From Pseudoxanthomonas sp. (lineage in GTDB: Bacteria > Pseudomonadota > Gammaproteobacteria > Xanthomonadales > Xanthomonadaceae), in the NCBI RefSeq assembly GCF_027498035.1, contig NZ_CP114978.1, positions 124,001-188,000 of the forward strand: a stretch of DNA of 64,000 nucleotides, read 5' to 3'. The notes below the pieces were generated by a model. That model was given only the letters and a program-made list of their open reading frames with translations. It ran no database searches and was not told the origin of the DNA. Both the position numbers and the translations under genes were made by a program. Shown here one piece after another: positions 1-10,830 of the stretch (the first letter of the stretch is position 1; every line of letters begins with the position of its first letter).

Positions 1-2
1 TC

Positions 3-3000
3 GAGACCCACAAGCAGGCGCTGCTGGATGATCGGCAGCGCAAGGCGCAGTCGGTGCTGGATGCCGCCACCAGGATTCTCGACGGGTTGGGGCGGCGCAC
101 CGAACGCTTCACCACGGCCGACGAGCTCAATGCATTCTTCGCCGGCGATCCGCTGATCCTCAAGCTGCGCGAGCTGGCCGAGCGCCTGCGTGGCTATCGT
201 GACAGCGTCAAGGCCGACGATATCGAGGCGCGCCTCAAAGGCACGCGCGACCAGGCGGTGCGCGCGCTGCGCGATCGCAGTGATCTGTTCGAAGCCGATG
301 GAAATGTGGTCCGGCTGGGGCCGTGGCATCGTTTCAGCGTCAATACCCAGCCACTGGACCTGACCATCCTGCCGCGCGGCGACACGCTGGCCCTGCACCT
401 GATCGGCACCGATTTTCTGGAGCCGATCGATGACCCGGAACTGGCCGAACTGCAGCCGTACTGGCAGGTTTCGCTGGATTCGGAATCGCCAGCGCTGTAT
501 CGCGGCGAATACCTGGCCGGCTGCATCCTGCAGGCCGCGATTCGTGGCGAAGAGGGTCTGGACCTGGCCTCGCTGCAGCACCAGGCGGCCGAGCCGGAGG
601 CGCTGGCCAAAACCGTGCGCGATTTCGCCGCGCCGCGTTATCGCGAAGGCTATGAGCGCGGCATCCACGATCACGATGCGACGGCGATCCTGCGTGCGCT
701 GTTGCCGCTGCACCGGGCAGCAGGGGCGCTGATCCATCCGCCGCAGGCGCGCGCGCTGGCCATGCTGTTCTGGGCGCAGCACAAGCAACGGCAGGATGTC
801 GTGCAATGGCCTGCGCGGCAGGCAGGCGCCAACGCGATCCAGCGGCTGTTCGGTTCGCGCGAAGGCATCCAGGCGTTGCAGTCGGAAATGGCCGCGGCCC
901 TGATCATGTTCACCGAAGGCGAGTGCCTGCCGATCCCGGCGACCCACGCACAGGCGGCCGCGGCCTATCTGGCGGAGGAACTCGGCCAGCCCGAGCTGGT
1001 GTTCGTGTTCAGTCGCTATGGGCGTGCCCTGGTCGATGGCCTGCGCCAGCGACTGGAGGAAGCCGGGCTGCGTGAAGGGTTCGAGCAGGCGCTCACGCAG
1101 CCTCACGGCAGCCTGGCCGCACGCTGGGAGCTTGCGACGCAATGGCTGCACGGCCTGTGCCGGGACCCGCAGTTCGTTGCACAGGCAGGTTATGTGGCCG
1201 AGGCCGCGGCGATGCTGCTGACCGAGCGCACGTTGCGCATGCGCGACAGCGATGTCGCGTTGATGGTGACGGTCGAAGGCCTGCTCGGCGAGCACCCGCG
1301 CATCGCGCAGGGCCGGCTGGTGCTGGCGGTGGATGATTTCCTCGCCCGTTTGCAGCAGCACGTCGGTGAGTTCCTGGTGGGCTTCCAGCGCTACCAGGCG
1401 GTGCGCCAGACCATCATCACCCGCGAGCGCGACAGCCTGCGCCTGTCCGAGTTCAAGGCGCGTCCGTTGTCCTCGTTCGTGCGCAACAAGCTGATCAACG
1501 ATGTCTACCTTGGGGTGATCGGCGACAACCTGGCCAAGCAGATGGGCACGGTGGGCGAGAACAAGCGCAGCGACCTGATGGGCCTGCTGATGATGATTTC
1601 GCCGCCCGGCTACGGTAAGACCACGCTGATGGAATACGTGGCCAACCGGCTGGGCCTGGTCTTCATGAAGATCAACGGTCCGGCGCTGGGGCATGAAGTG
1701 CGCTCGCTCGATCCGCTGCAGGCGCCGGATGCAACCTCGCGCCAGGAGCTGGAAAAGCTCAACCTGGCGCTGGAGATGGGCAACAACACCATGCTGTATG
1801 TCGACGACATCCAGCACACCCATCCGGAATTCCTGCAGAAGTTCATTTCGCTGTGCGACGGCACGCGGCGCATCGAAGGCGTGTGGAAGGGGCGCACCCG
1901 CACCTACGACATGCGCGGCAAGAAGTTCTGCGTGGTGATGGCAGGCAACCCGTACACCGAGTCCGGCGAGGTCTTCAAGATTCCCGACATGCTGGCCAAC
2001 CGCGCCGACATCTACAACCTGGGCGACGTGCTCGGCGGCATGGAAGAAGCCTTCACCCTCAGCTACATCGAAAACAGCCTGACCTCCAATCCGGTGCTCG
2101 CGCCGCTGGCCACGCGCGAGATGGCCGACCTGTACCTGCTGGTCGACCGTGCGCGTGGCAAGGAGGTTTCCACCAATGCGTTGAGCCACGCCTACAGCGG
2201 CGCGGAGGTCAACGAGATCGTCGCCACGCTGCAGCGCCTGCTGCAGGTACGCGACGTGGTCTATCGCGTCAACCAGCAGTACATCGCCAGTGCCGCGCAG
2301 GACGATCGCTATCGCACCGAGCCGCCGTTCCGCCTGCAGGGCAGCTACCGCAACATGAACAAGCTGGCGGAAAAAGTATCGCCGGTGATGAATGCCACAG
2401 AGCTGCAGCAGCTGATCTCCGACCACTATCTCGGCGAAGCGCAGCTGCTTACGACCGGTGCGGAAGAGAACCTGCTCAAGCTGGCCGAACTGCGCGGCGT
2501 GCTCACTGAGGAACAACTGGCGCGCTGGACGCAGATCAGGCGCGATTTCCTGCGCAACAAGGCCATGGGTGCCGACAATGCCGATGTCGGCGGGCGCGTG
2601 GTCGCGCAGTTGGCCGATATCGTCGAAGGGTTGCAAGGCCTGCGCAGTCCCGCGACTACGCCCGTCCAGCCAGCTGCGGAAGTGCCATGGCAATCGCTGC
2701 TGGAGCTGCTGCAGCAGATGGCGGCCACGCGCGCGGCAGAGTCGCGCGCCGACCCGCTGCAGGGGATGCCCGAGACGTTGCGGGCGGCCGTGCAGCCGTT
2801 GTTGGAGGTGGTCCGCCTCTCGCAGGAAGGGCAGGCGCAGGCCAATGCGGCATTGGCGACATTGGCCGAGCTTGCACGGGAGCGGACCGCGGCAGGCGTG
2901 GTGCCGGCCACACGAACGCGCCGTGCACGTACGCCGCAGGAGAAGCGCCTGGATGAAGCCTTGCTGCGCCACTTCTATGGCGAATCGCCCGTGCCGGAAG

Positions 3001-3029
3001 GCCTGGACAACGACGGTCGGGACGGGTGA
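3..3029 (+). CDS. Large AAA-type ATPase, 5' end outside window ('DNA repair ATPase'-like)
   Basis: The reading frame is open from the first complete codon, so the gene begins upstream; about 1,008 residues are visible. The first half is helical and unrecognised. The ATPase core follows: a Walker A motif PPGYGKTT at about nt 1600-1625, a Walker B segment LYVDDIQ at about nt 1795-1815, then a sensor-like stretch VVMAGNP and an NRADI segment typical of AAA modules. The tail after about residue 840 is Ala/Glu/Gln-rich and probably coiled. Proteins of this type are often annotated 'DNA repair ATPase' and occur beside TelA; I rely on memory for that label and the biochemical role is unknown. The stop overlaps the next start by four bases (GTGA), so it is coupled to the two TelA-type genes and probably works with them. 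ATPase class is sure, function is not. Confidence 0.8.
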   Translation, partial: ETHKQALLDDRQRKAQSVLDAATRILDGLGRRTERFTTADELNAFFAGDPLILKLRELAERLRGYRDSVKADDIEARLKGTRDQAVRALRDRSDLFEADGNVVRLGPWHRFSVNTQPLDLTILPRGDTLALHLIGTDFLEPIDDPELAELQPYWQVSLDSESPALYRGEYLAGCILQAAIRGEEGLDLASLQHQAAEPEALAKTVRDFAAPRYREGYERGIHDHDATAILRALLPLHRAAGALIHPPQARALAMLFWAQHKQRQDVVQWPARQAGANAIQRLFGSREGIQALQSEMAAALIMFTEGECLPIPATHAQAAAAYLAEELGQPELVFVFSRYGRALVDGLRQRLEEAGLREGFEQALTQPHGSLAARWELATQWLHGLCRDPQFVAQAGYVAEAAAMLLTERTLRMRDSDVALMVTVEGLLGEHPRIAQGRLVLAVDDFLARLQQHVGEFLVGFQRYQAVRQTIITRERDSLRLSEFKARPLSSFVRNKLINDVYLGVIGDNLAKQMGTVGENKRSDLMGLLMMISPPGYGKTTLMEYVANRLGLVFMKINGPALGHEVRSLDPLQAPDATSRQELEKLNLALEMGNNTMLYVDDIQHTHPEFLQKFISLCDGTRRIEGVWKGRTRTYDMRGKKFCVVMAGNPYTESGEVFKIPDMLANRADIYNLGDVLGGMEEAFTLSYIENSLTSNPVLAPLATREMADLYLLVDRARGKEVSTNALSHAYSGAEVNEIVATLQRLLQVRDVVYRVNQQYIASAAQDDRYRTEPPFRLQGSYRNMNKLAEKVSPVMNATELQQLISDHYLGEAQLLTTGAEENLLKLAELRGVLTEEQLARWTQIRRDFLRNKAMGADNADVGGRVVAQLADIVEGLQGLRSPATTPVQPAAEVPWQSLLELLQQMAATRAAESRADPLQGMPETLRAAVQPLLEVVRLSQEGQAQANAALATLAELARERTAAGVVPATRTRRARTPQEKRLDEALLRHFYGESPVPEGLDNDGRDG

Positions 3030-3751
3030 GCGCGTCCAGGCCATCGTTGCCCGCGCCGGACGGGCAGGCGCTTGATCGATCCGACCTGCTCAGTGCCAGC
3101 GGCTTCGGCGCCGCGCTGCTGTCGATGATCGAGGCTTCAACGGTTGCAACGCTGGATGCGACGGCGGAGACGATGGCCGCGCTGGTCGAACAGATGCAGC
3201 AGATCGCGCTTGCGCTGCAGGCGCGCGATCCTGTTGGCATCCGCCGGCGCACGGGGTTGTTTGGCCGTCTGCTGGGGCGGGACATGGAAGCCCAGCTCCA
3301 GGCCGAGCAGCTCGCCGGCCAGCTCGGCGTGCTGTTGGTGCGTGCCGATGCGCTGGCTACGCACCTGCAGGCGATGGCGATTGGCGCGGAAGACCTGGCT
3401 GCCCAGGCCACCGACAGCGCGTTGGCCATCGATGACTGGGTGGCGGCCGGATCGCAGGCGCAGGGCAGCGCCGACGATGCCTGGTGCGCTGCGCTGTCGC
3501 GGCGGCTGGATCACCTGCGCCGCATGGCATCAGTCCAGCGCATGCAGGTCGCACAGAGCCGGATCGTGCAGGCCCAGACCCATGAACTGCTGGAGCGCTA
3601 CCGCCGCATCCGCGACATCCTGCTGCCGGCCTGGCGACAGCAGGCGGTGTCCGAAGCCGCCGCGCAGTTGCCCGCGACGCTGCAGGACATGCAGCGGACC
3701 CAGGACGAAATCACCACGGAAGTCGCCGCCATGCAGGCTAGACTTCGTTGA
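3026..3751 (+). CDS. Divergent TelA-like protein (hypothetical)
   Basis: 241 residues, starting at a GTG that overlaps the upstream stop. It has no signal peptide or membrane segment and is mostly helical. It is not an obvious member of a named family, but its second half aligns by eye with the TelA protein encoded just downstream: here RRIRDILLPAWRQQ, in TelA SAVRDITIPSWKRQF, both preceded by a similar heptad-rich helix. A short GLFGRLLGR segment sits where TelA has its VPVIGGLIDRM segment. I infer a shortened, fast-evolving TelA paralogue that could form a hetero-oligomer with the downstream protein. The four-base overlap with the ATPase gene and the 54-base gap to telA suggest one transcript. 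A profile search would be needed to confirm the kinship. Confidence 0.7.
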   Translation: MSASRPSLPAPDGQALDRSDLLSASGFGAALLSMIEASTVATLDATAETMAALVEQMQQIALALQARDPVGIRRRTGLFGRLLGRDMEAQLQAEQLAGQLGVLLVRADALATHLQAMAIGAEDLAAQATDSALAIDDWVAAGSQAQGSADDAWCAALSRRLDHLRRMASVQRMQVAQSRIVQAQTHELLERYRRIRDILLPAWRQQAVSEAAAQLPATLQDMQRTQDEITTEVAAMQARLR

Positions 3752-3805
3752 GCGCGTGCAGCGTCCATCCGCTGCGCAACCGCACCGCCTCAAGGAGAAA
3801 AGGTC

Positions 3806-4906
3806 ATGACGCAGGACACGCCAAACCCCTCGCCGCTGCCGGTTCCCGTCGCGCCGGGGCTTGATCCGGCCACATTGACCGCACTGGGCCTGACCGCCGC
3901 GGACCAGGGGCGTATCGACGAGATCACCCGCAACCTGGACGACATCAGCCCAGGCAACCTGCACGTCTTCGGTCGCGAAGCTGCGGGCAAGACCGCTGCG
4001 TTCTCCAGCCAGCTGCTCGACCAGGTCCGCAACCGTGATCTGGATGCCTCCGGCGACAAGCTGGGCGAGGTGGTGCGCATCGCGCGTTCGCTAAAGCTGG
4101 AAGGCCTGAACGAGCGCTCGAAGGTGCCGGTCATCGGTGGTCTGATCGATCGCATGCGCGCCTCCAAGGGCGAGCTGATGCAGAAGTTCAGCGACACCAA
4201 CCAGCAGATCGAACAGCTGATGCGCGATGTGGGCGTGCAGCAGGCGACCATGTCCCAGCGCGTGGGCGAGTTCGATCGCATGCACCAGATCGTGCTCGAC
4301 GAGCGCCACAGCCTTGGCCTGCATGTCGCTGCCGGCAAGCAGCGACTGGCGACACTCGGCCAGGAAGAGCAGGCGCTGCTGGGCCTGGAAGATCCGGCCT
4401 CGCGCACGCGCCGCAGTGAGTTGGACAACGCCATCCGCCTGATCGACAAGCGCGTGGGCGACCTCACCGTGATGCAGCACGCGGCCGACCAGTCGTTGCC
4501 GATGATCCGCATGATCCAGGCCAATGCGATCCAGCTGATCGAGAAATTCAGCGCGGTGCGCGACATCACCATCCCGTCGTGGAAGCGCCAGTTCGCGATC
4601 CAGCTGTCCTTGAGCGAACAGAAGAACGCGGTCGAGCTGTCCAACGCCATCGACGATGCCACCAACGAGATCATGCGTCGCAATGCCGACCTGATGCGCC
4701 AGACCTCGGTCGAGACGGCCAAGGCCAACCAGCGCGCGGTGATCGACGTGGCCACGCTGCGTCACGTCCACGAGCAATTGATCGCCACCGTCGAGGAGGT
4801 GCGCAGCATCCATCGCGAAGGCATGCAGCAACGCCAGCAGGCCGAAGTGGAACTGGCCCGTCTGCGCGAGGATGTGCAGCAGCACCTGGCGGCGCCGACG
4901 CTCTGA
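3806..4906 (+). CDS. telA: TelA/KlaA family toxic anion resistance protein
   Basis: 366 residues, ATG preceded by an AAGGAG ribosome-binding site. The sequence reads through the TelA family (PF05816) core: an N-terminal helical part, the conserved VPVIGGLIDRM segment near residue 107, long heptad helices, and the family signature around AVRDITIPSWKRQF near residue 250. It is cytosolic with no membrane segments. TelA proteins were named from tellurite-resistance plasmids and are associated in comparative genomics with stress systems of the Ter type; their biochemical activity is unresolved. Here it closes a three-gene set with an AAA ATPase and a divergent paralogue. No terB/terC/terD-like gene is visible in the window, so a tellurite phenotype should not be assumed. 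It converges on trpI with only 16 bases between the stops. Confidence 0.92.
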   Translation: MTQDTPNPSPLPVPVAPGLDPATLTALGLTAADQGRIDEITRNLDDISPGNLHVFGREAAGKTAAFSSQLLDQVRNRDLDASGDKLGEVVRIARSLKLEGLNERSKVPVIGGLIDRMRASKGELMQKFSDTNQQIEQLMRDVGVQQATMSQRVGEFDRMHQIVLDERHSLGLHVAAGKQRLATLGQEEQALLGLEDPASRTRRSELDNAIRLIDKRVGDLTVMQHAADQSLPMIRMIQANAIQLIEKFSAVRDITIPSWKRQFAIQLSLSEQKNAVELSNAIDDATNEIMRRNADLMRQTSVETAKANQRAVIDVATLRHVHEQLIATVEEVRSIHREGMQQRQQAEVELARLREDVQQHLAAPTL

Positions 4907-4922
4907 CGTCGGCAAGCGGCGA

Positions 4923-5822
4923 TCAGGCGGGGCTGGGCGGCGAAGACAGCTCCGCGCGCAGCCATTCGGCCAGCGCAGTCAGCCGGGCATCGGCGGCGCG
5001 ACGTGGTGCACACAGCACCCAGTTGCCGCTGGTACGGGTGAAGCCCCAGGGGGCGAGCAGGCGGCCGCTGGCCAGGTCTTCGGCGACCAGCTGGCGCGGG
5101 GCGATGGCAACGCCCAGCCCGGAGGCAGCCGCTTCCAGCAGGTAGTACAGGTGTGGGAAGCCTTCGCCGTAATGCAGGTCTTCGGCAGCCAGCGTGTGCT
5201 GCTGTGCCCACTGCGGCCAGGCCTGCGGGCGCGAGGTGGTGTGCAGCAGGCGTTCGCCAGACAGCGCCCGTGCAGGCTGATCGAGCAGGCCGGGCAGTCC
5301 CGGGTAGCGTGGGCTGACGATGGGGCCGATTTCTTCCCCGCCCAGCGCATGGACCTGCCAGTCGGCGGGCCACGGCGCCTGGCCCAGCAGCAGCATCGCG
5401 TCCACGCCGGGTTGCAGTTCCGGTGATTCCTGGGCGGAAAAATGCAGGCGCACGCCGGGCAGGGCGGCCTGCATGCGCTCCAGGCGCGGGATCACCCAAC
5501 GCGCCAGGACGCTGGCCGAACACCCCAGCACCAGGGCATCGCCGCGGTCGGCACGGCGCAACGATGTCCAGGTCTGCTGCAACTGGGTCAGGGCTGCGCC
5601 GGTCGCATCACGCAGGCGGGCGCCGGCGGCGGTGAGCACCAGCCCGCGCCCGGCGCGTTCGAACAGCGGCTGGCCCAGGGCTTCTTCCAGTGCTCGGATC
5701 TGGCGGCTGACCGCGCCGTGGGTGACGTGCAGCTCACCGGCTGCCTGGGTCACACTTTCCAGCCGGGCTGCTGCTTCGAACGCTCGCAGGGCGCCCAATG
5801 GGGGCAGGGAAGCATTGGGCAT
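4923..5822 (-). CDS. trpI: LysR-family regulator, TrpI-like activator of trpBA
   Basis: 299 residues. The N-terminal winged helix-turn-helix spans about residues 8-67 (LRAFEAAARLESVTQAAGEL, HVTHGAVSRQIRALEE), followed by a periplasmic-binding-protein-like effector domain. The segments HTTSRPQAWPQWAQQ and FPHLYYLLEAAASGLGVAIAP match my recollection of Pseudomonas TrpI closely. It is divergent from trpB with 96 bases between the starts, the same arrangement as trpI-trpBA in Pseudomonas, where TrpI activates trpBA in response to indole-3-glycerol phosphate. Transfer of that control to this organism is inference from sequence and position. It belongs to the GcvA/TrpI-like branch of LysR regulators. 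Confidence 0.85.
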   Translation of the reverse strand: MPNASLPPLGALRAFEAAARLESVTQAAGELHVTHGAVSRQIRALEEALGQPLFERAGRGLVLTAAGARLRDATGAALTQLQQTWTSLRRADRGDALVLGCSASVLARWVIPRLERMQAALPGVRLHFSAQESPELQPGVDAMLLLGQAPWPADWQVHALGGEEIGPIVSPRYPGLPGLLDQPARALSGERLLHTTSRPQAWPQWAQQHTLAAEDLHYGEGFPHLYYLLEAAASGLGVAIAPRQLVAEDLASGRLLAPWGFTRTSGNWVLCAPRRAADARLTALAEWLRAELSSPPSPA

Positions 5823-5847
5823 CTGTGAGTTTTCCTGACGGACCGTG

Positions 5848-5860
5848 GCGATCTTATCGC
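5848..5860. promoter_or_regulatory. Inverted repeat in the trpI-trpB divergent promoter region
   Basis: GCGAT-CTT-ATCGC is a perfect 5-bp inverted repeat about 60 bases before the trpB ATG and 26 bases before the trpI ATG. A dyad between a LysR gene and its divergent target is the usual place for the regulator to bind, so it is a candidate TrpI site. It lacks a clear T-N11-A LysR core, which lowers confidence. Confidence 0.35.
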
Positions 5861-5918
5861 TATTGGCTTCGTGCCGGCTGGGCTAGCATGTGCGCCTGTC
5901 CAAAGGTTGCGCACCGCC

Positions 5919-7136
<1,218 letters not shown>

Positions 7137-7189
7137 CCGCGCGCCAAGGCCGCGCTTTTCCGACCTGCTCTCGCAAGGACCGTTTCACC

Positions 7190-7585
7190 ATGGCTGAAGA
7201 CACACAGACCCCGCAGACCCCGTCAGACATCGATGCGCCACAGTTGGACCCGGCGTTCTTCGAAGTGGTCAATAAATTCGTGCAGCTGGCCAACCGCCAG
7301 GGCGGCATCCATGGGATCAAGCGGACCAGCTTCGCCGCGTTGTATGGCGTGGCCCGCTACAACGCCCACACCTATATCGGCGTCGAGCCCGACGTGCCGG
7401 GTTCGCGCGCAGGCTTCCTGGATTACATGACCGGCCTGTACCGGCGCATGCTCAATGAGCACCTGGATGCGCTGGGCGCCGAGCGCGGCATGGACGTGGG
7501 CCAGTCCGAACTGGCTGCCGATTACGCCGCCATCGACAAGCGCCGTGCCGATGCCGCTGCCGCGCAGGAAGAGCAATCCGAATGA
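7190..7585 (+). CDS. Small DUF3144-like protein between trpB and trpA
   Basis: 131 residues, ATG start with an AAGGAC-type ribosome-binding site about ten bases upstream. The core AFFEVVNKFVQLANRQG followed by a helix with YGVARYNAHTY resembles the uncharacterised DUF3144 family as I remember it; this assignment is tentative. It is soluble, has no cysteines or catalytic signature, and is predicted helical with an acidic, Ala/Gln-rich tail. The stop overlaps the trpA ATG (ATGA), so its translation is coupled to trpA and it is made in step with tryptophan synthase. No function is known; possibilities are a structural or regulatory partner of the TrpAB complex or a passenger gene. Confidence 0.8.
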   Translation: MAEDTQTPQTPSDIDAPQLDPAFFEVVNKFVQLANRQGGIHGIKRTSFAALYGVARYNAHTYIGVEPDVPGSRAGFLDYMTGLYRRMLNEHLDALGAERGMDVGQSELAADYAAIDKRRADAAAAQEEQSE

Positions 7586-8394
7586 ACCGCCTGGCAAGCA
7601 AATTCGCCGCCCTCAAGGCCGACGGCCGCAAGGCGCTGGTCCCGTTCGTGACCGCCGGCGACCCGTCGCTGGAAGCCACCGTGCCCGTCATGCATGCGCT
7701 GGTCGCCGCCGGCGCCGATGTGATCGAACTGGGCGTGCCGTTCTCCGATCCGATGGCCGATGGCCCGACCATCCAGCGCAGCTCCGAGCTGGCCTTGGGG
7801 CGGGGCGCAGGCCTGCGTTTCGTCCTGGAGTCCGTTGCCCGGTTCCGCCAGGGCGACGCCACCACGCCGGTGGTGCTGATGGGCTACCTGAATCCGGTCG
7901 AGATCCACGGCGCCGAGCGCTTTGCCCGCGAGGCGTCCGATGCCGGCGTCGACGGTGCGTTGCTGGTCGACCTGCCACCGGAAGAAGCCGCCGAAACCCG
8001 CGAGATCTTCAATCGCCATGGCCTGCAGCTGATCGCGCTGGCTGCGCCAACCACCACGCCCGAGCGCACCGCGCTGCTGTGCGAACAGGCGCAGGGCTAC
8101 CTGTATTACGTCAGTTTCGCCGGGGTCACCGGGGCATCGGACCGGCTGGACACCCAGGCCGCGGGCGAACGCCTGCGGGCGTTGCGCAAGGCTTCGCCGG
8201 TGCCGGTGGTGGCTGGGTTTGGCATCAAGGATGCGGCCAGTGCTGCGGCCATGGCGCCCGACGCCGATGGCGTGGTGGTGGGCAGCGCACTGGTCAAGGC
8301 GATCAGCGAGGCCAGCGGCCCGGAACAGGCGGCCGAACGGGCCAGGGCCTTCCTCGCCCCGCTGCGGGAGGCGCTGGATCGGGTCGTGGGCTAA
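7582..8394 (+). CDS. trpA: Tryptophan synthase alpha chain
   Basis: 270 residues, the standard length. It cleaves indole-3-glycerol phosphate to indole and glyceraldehyde-3-phosphate. The two catalytic acids fall at the family positions: E49 in VIELGVPFSD and D60 in PMADGPTIQ. The phosphate-binding end of the TIM barrel is seen in VAGFGIKDA and VVGSALV. Its ATG overlaps the stop of the small upstream gene by four bases. accD follows after 57 bases. Confidence 0.97.
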   Translation: MNRLASKFAALKADGRKALVPFVTAGDPSLEATVPVMHALVAAGADVIELGVPFSDPMADGPTIQRSSELALGRGAGLRFVLESVARFRQGDATTPVVLMGYLNPVEIHGAERFAREASDAGVDGALLVDLPPEEAAETREIFNRHGLQLIALAAPTTTPERTALLCEQAQGYLYYVSFAGVTGASDRLDTQAAGERLRALRKASPVPVVAGFGIKDAASAAAMAPDADGVVVGSALVKAISEASGPEQAAERARAFLAPLREALDRVVG

Positions 8395-8451
8395 ACTGCC
8401 GCGCTTGCATCCCGCGCCGCGTGGCGCGCTGAACCAGGTTTACAAACACGC

Positions 8452-9341
<890 letters not shown>

Positions 9342-9342
<1 letters not shown>

Positions 9343-10709
9343 TGGCCTCGGCCAGCCGGAAGTACTTCGGCACCGACGGTATCCGCGGTCGGGTCGGGCA
9401 GGGGGCGATTTCCGCTGATTTCATGCTGCGCCTGGGTAATGCCTACGGCCATGCGCTGGCCGCGCGCGTGCGCCGGGCCGGCGCCGGCAAGCCGGTGGTG
9501 ATCATCGGCAAGGACACGCGCATCTCGAACTACATGTTCGAGGCCGCGCTGGAAGCCGGGCTGGTCGCGGCCGGCGTGGACGTGCAGCTGATGGGGCCGA
9601 TGCCCACGCCGGCCGTGTCGCACCTGACCCGCGCGTTGCGCGCCTCGGGCGGGATCGTGATCTCGGCCTCGCACAATCCGCACCACGACAACGGCATCAA
9701 ATTCTTCTCGGCCGAAGGCGAAAAGCTCGATGACGCCACCGAGCTGGCGATCGAAGCCGCGCTGGAGCAGCCGTTCCGCACCGTCGCGTCCGAAGACCTC
9801 GGCAAGGCCGTGCGCACCCGCGATGCGGTGGGCCGTTACGTGGAAAGCTGCAAGAACTCGGTGCCGCGTGAGTTCGATCTGACCGGCATGAAGATCGTGG
9901 TGGACTGCGCCAATGGCGCCACCTACCAGGTCGCGCCCATCGTGCTGCGCGAACTCGGCGCGCGGGTGGAGGTTATCGGCGATACGCCCAATGGCCTGAA
10001 CATCAACGACGGCGTGGGTTCGACCCATCCGGAACACCTGGCCAAGCGGGTGGTGCTGTCCGGCGCCGACCTGGGCATCGCCTTCGACGGCGACGGCGAC
10101 CGGGTGCTGTTCGTCGACGGCCACGGCACCGTGATCGACGGCGACGGCCTGCTGTACGTGCTGGCCAGCGACTGGAAGAAAACCGGCCGCCTGCACGGCG
10201 CCATGGTTGGCACGCTGATGACCAACTACGGCCTGGAAAAAGCGCTGGGCGAGCAGGGCATTGACTTCGTCCGCGCCAAGGTCGGCGACCGCTACGTCCA
10301 TCAGGCGCTGGTCGATGGCCATGGCGTGCTCGGCGGCGAAGCCTCCGGCCACATCCTGTGCCTGGACCGGGCCAATACCGGCGACGGCATCGTCAGCGCA
10401 TTGCAGGTGCTGGAGGTGCTGCGGCGGACCGGCCAACGGCTGGACCAGGCCTTGAAGGGTCTGGTGATGCTGCCGCAGCAAACGGTCAACGTGCGCCTGG
10501 AAGGCGTAGCCGCCAAGGACGTGGTCGACGCGCCAACGGTCAAGGCCGCGCTGGCCGAAGCGCAGCAGGCCATCACCGGCCGTGGCCGTGCGTTCCTGCG
10601 TCCGTCCGGCACCGAGCCGGTGGTGCGGGTCACGGTGGAGGCCGATGACGATGCGCTGATGCATGCCACGCTCGATGCGCTGGCCAGCGCGGTGCGTGCG
10701 GCGGCCTGA
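9342..10709 (+). CDS. glmM: Phosphoglucosamine mutase
   Basis: 455 residues; interconverts glucosamine-6-phosphate and glucosamine-1-phosphate on the way to UDP-GlcNAc for peptidoglycan and LPS. The N-terminal KYFGTDGIRG signature, the phosphoserine loop SASHNPHHDNG (S110 as the phosphorylated residue), the metal-binding DGDGDR and the C-terminal phosphate-binding RPSGTEPVVRV are all present in order. The slightly longer gap before the active serine than in E. coli GlmM reflects small insertions, not a different family; phosphomannomutase is unlikely because of the GTDGIRG start. Overlaps accD by one base. Confidence 0.96.
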
Positions 10710-10720
10710 AGGCGCGCTGG

Positions 10721-10740
10721 ATCGCCCCAACGGGGGCGAT
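10721..10740 (+). terminator. Hairpin directly after glmM
   Basis: ATCGCCCC-AACG-GGGGCGAT forms an 8-bp perfect stem with a four-base loop eleven bases after the glmM stop. There is no U-run, so it may stabilise the 3' end rather than terminate transcription. Confidence 0.35.
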
Positions 10741-10830
10741 GGATGCCGGTCGGCGTGCACCTGCGGCGCATCGTCGTTGCCCGGGGCGATAGACTAGGCG
10801 GCCACGCATCCTGATACCGCCGGTTCTGCC

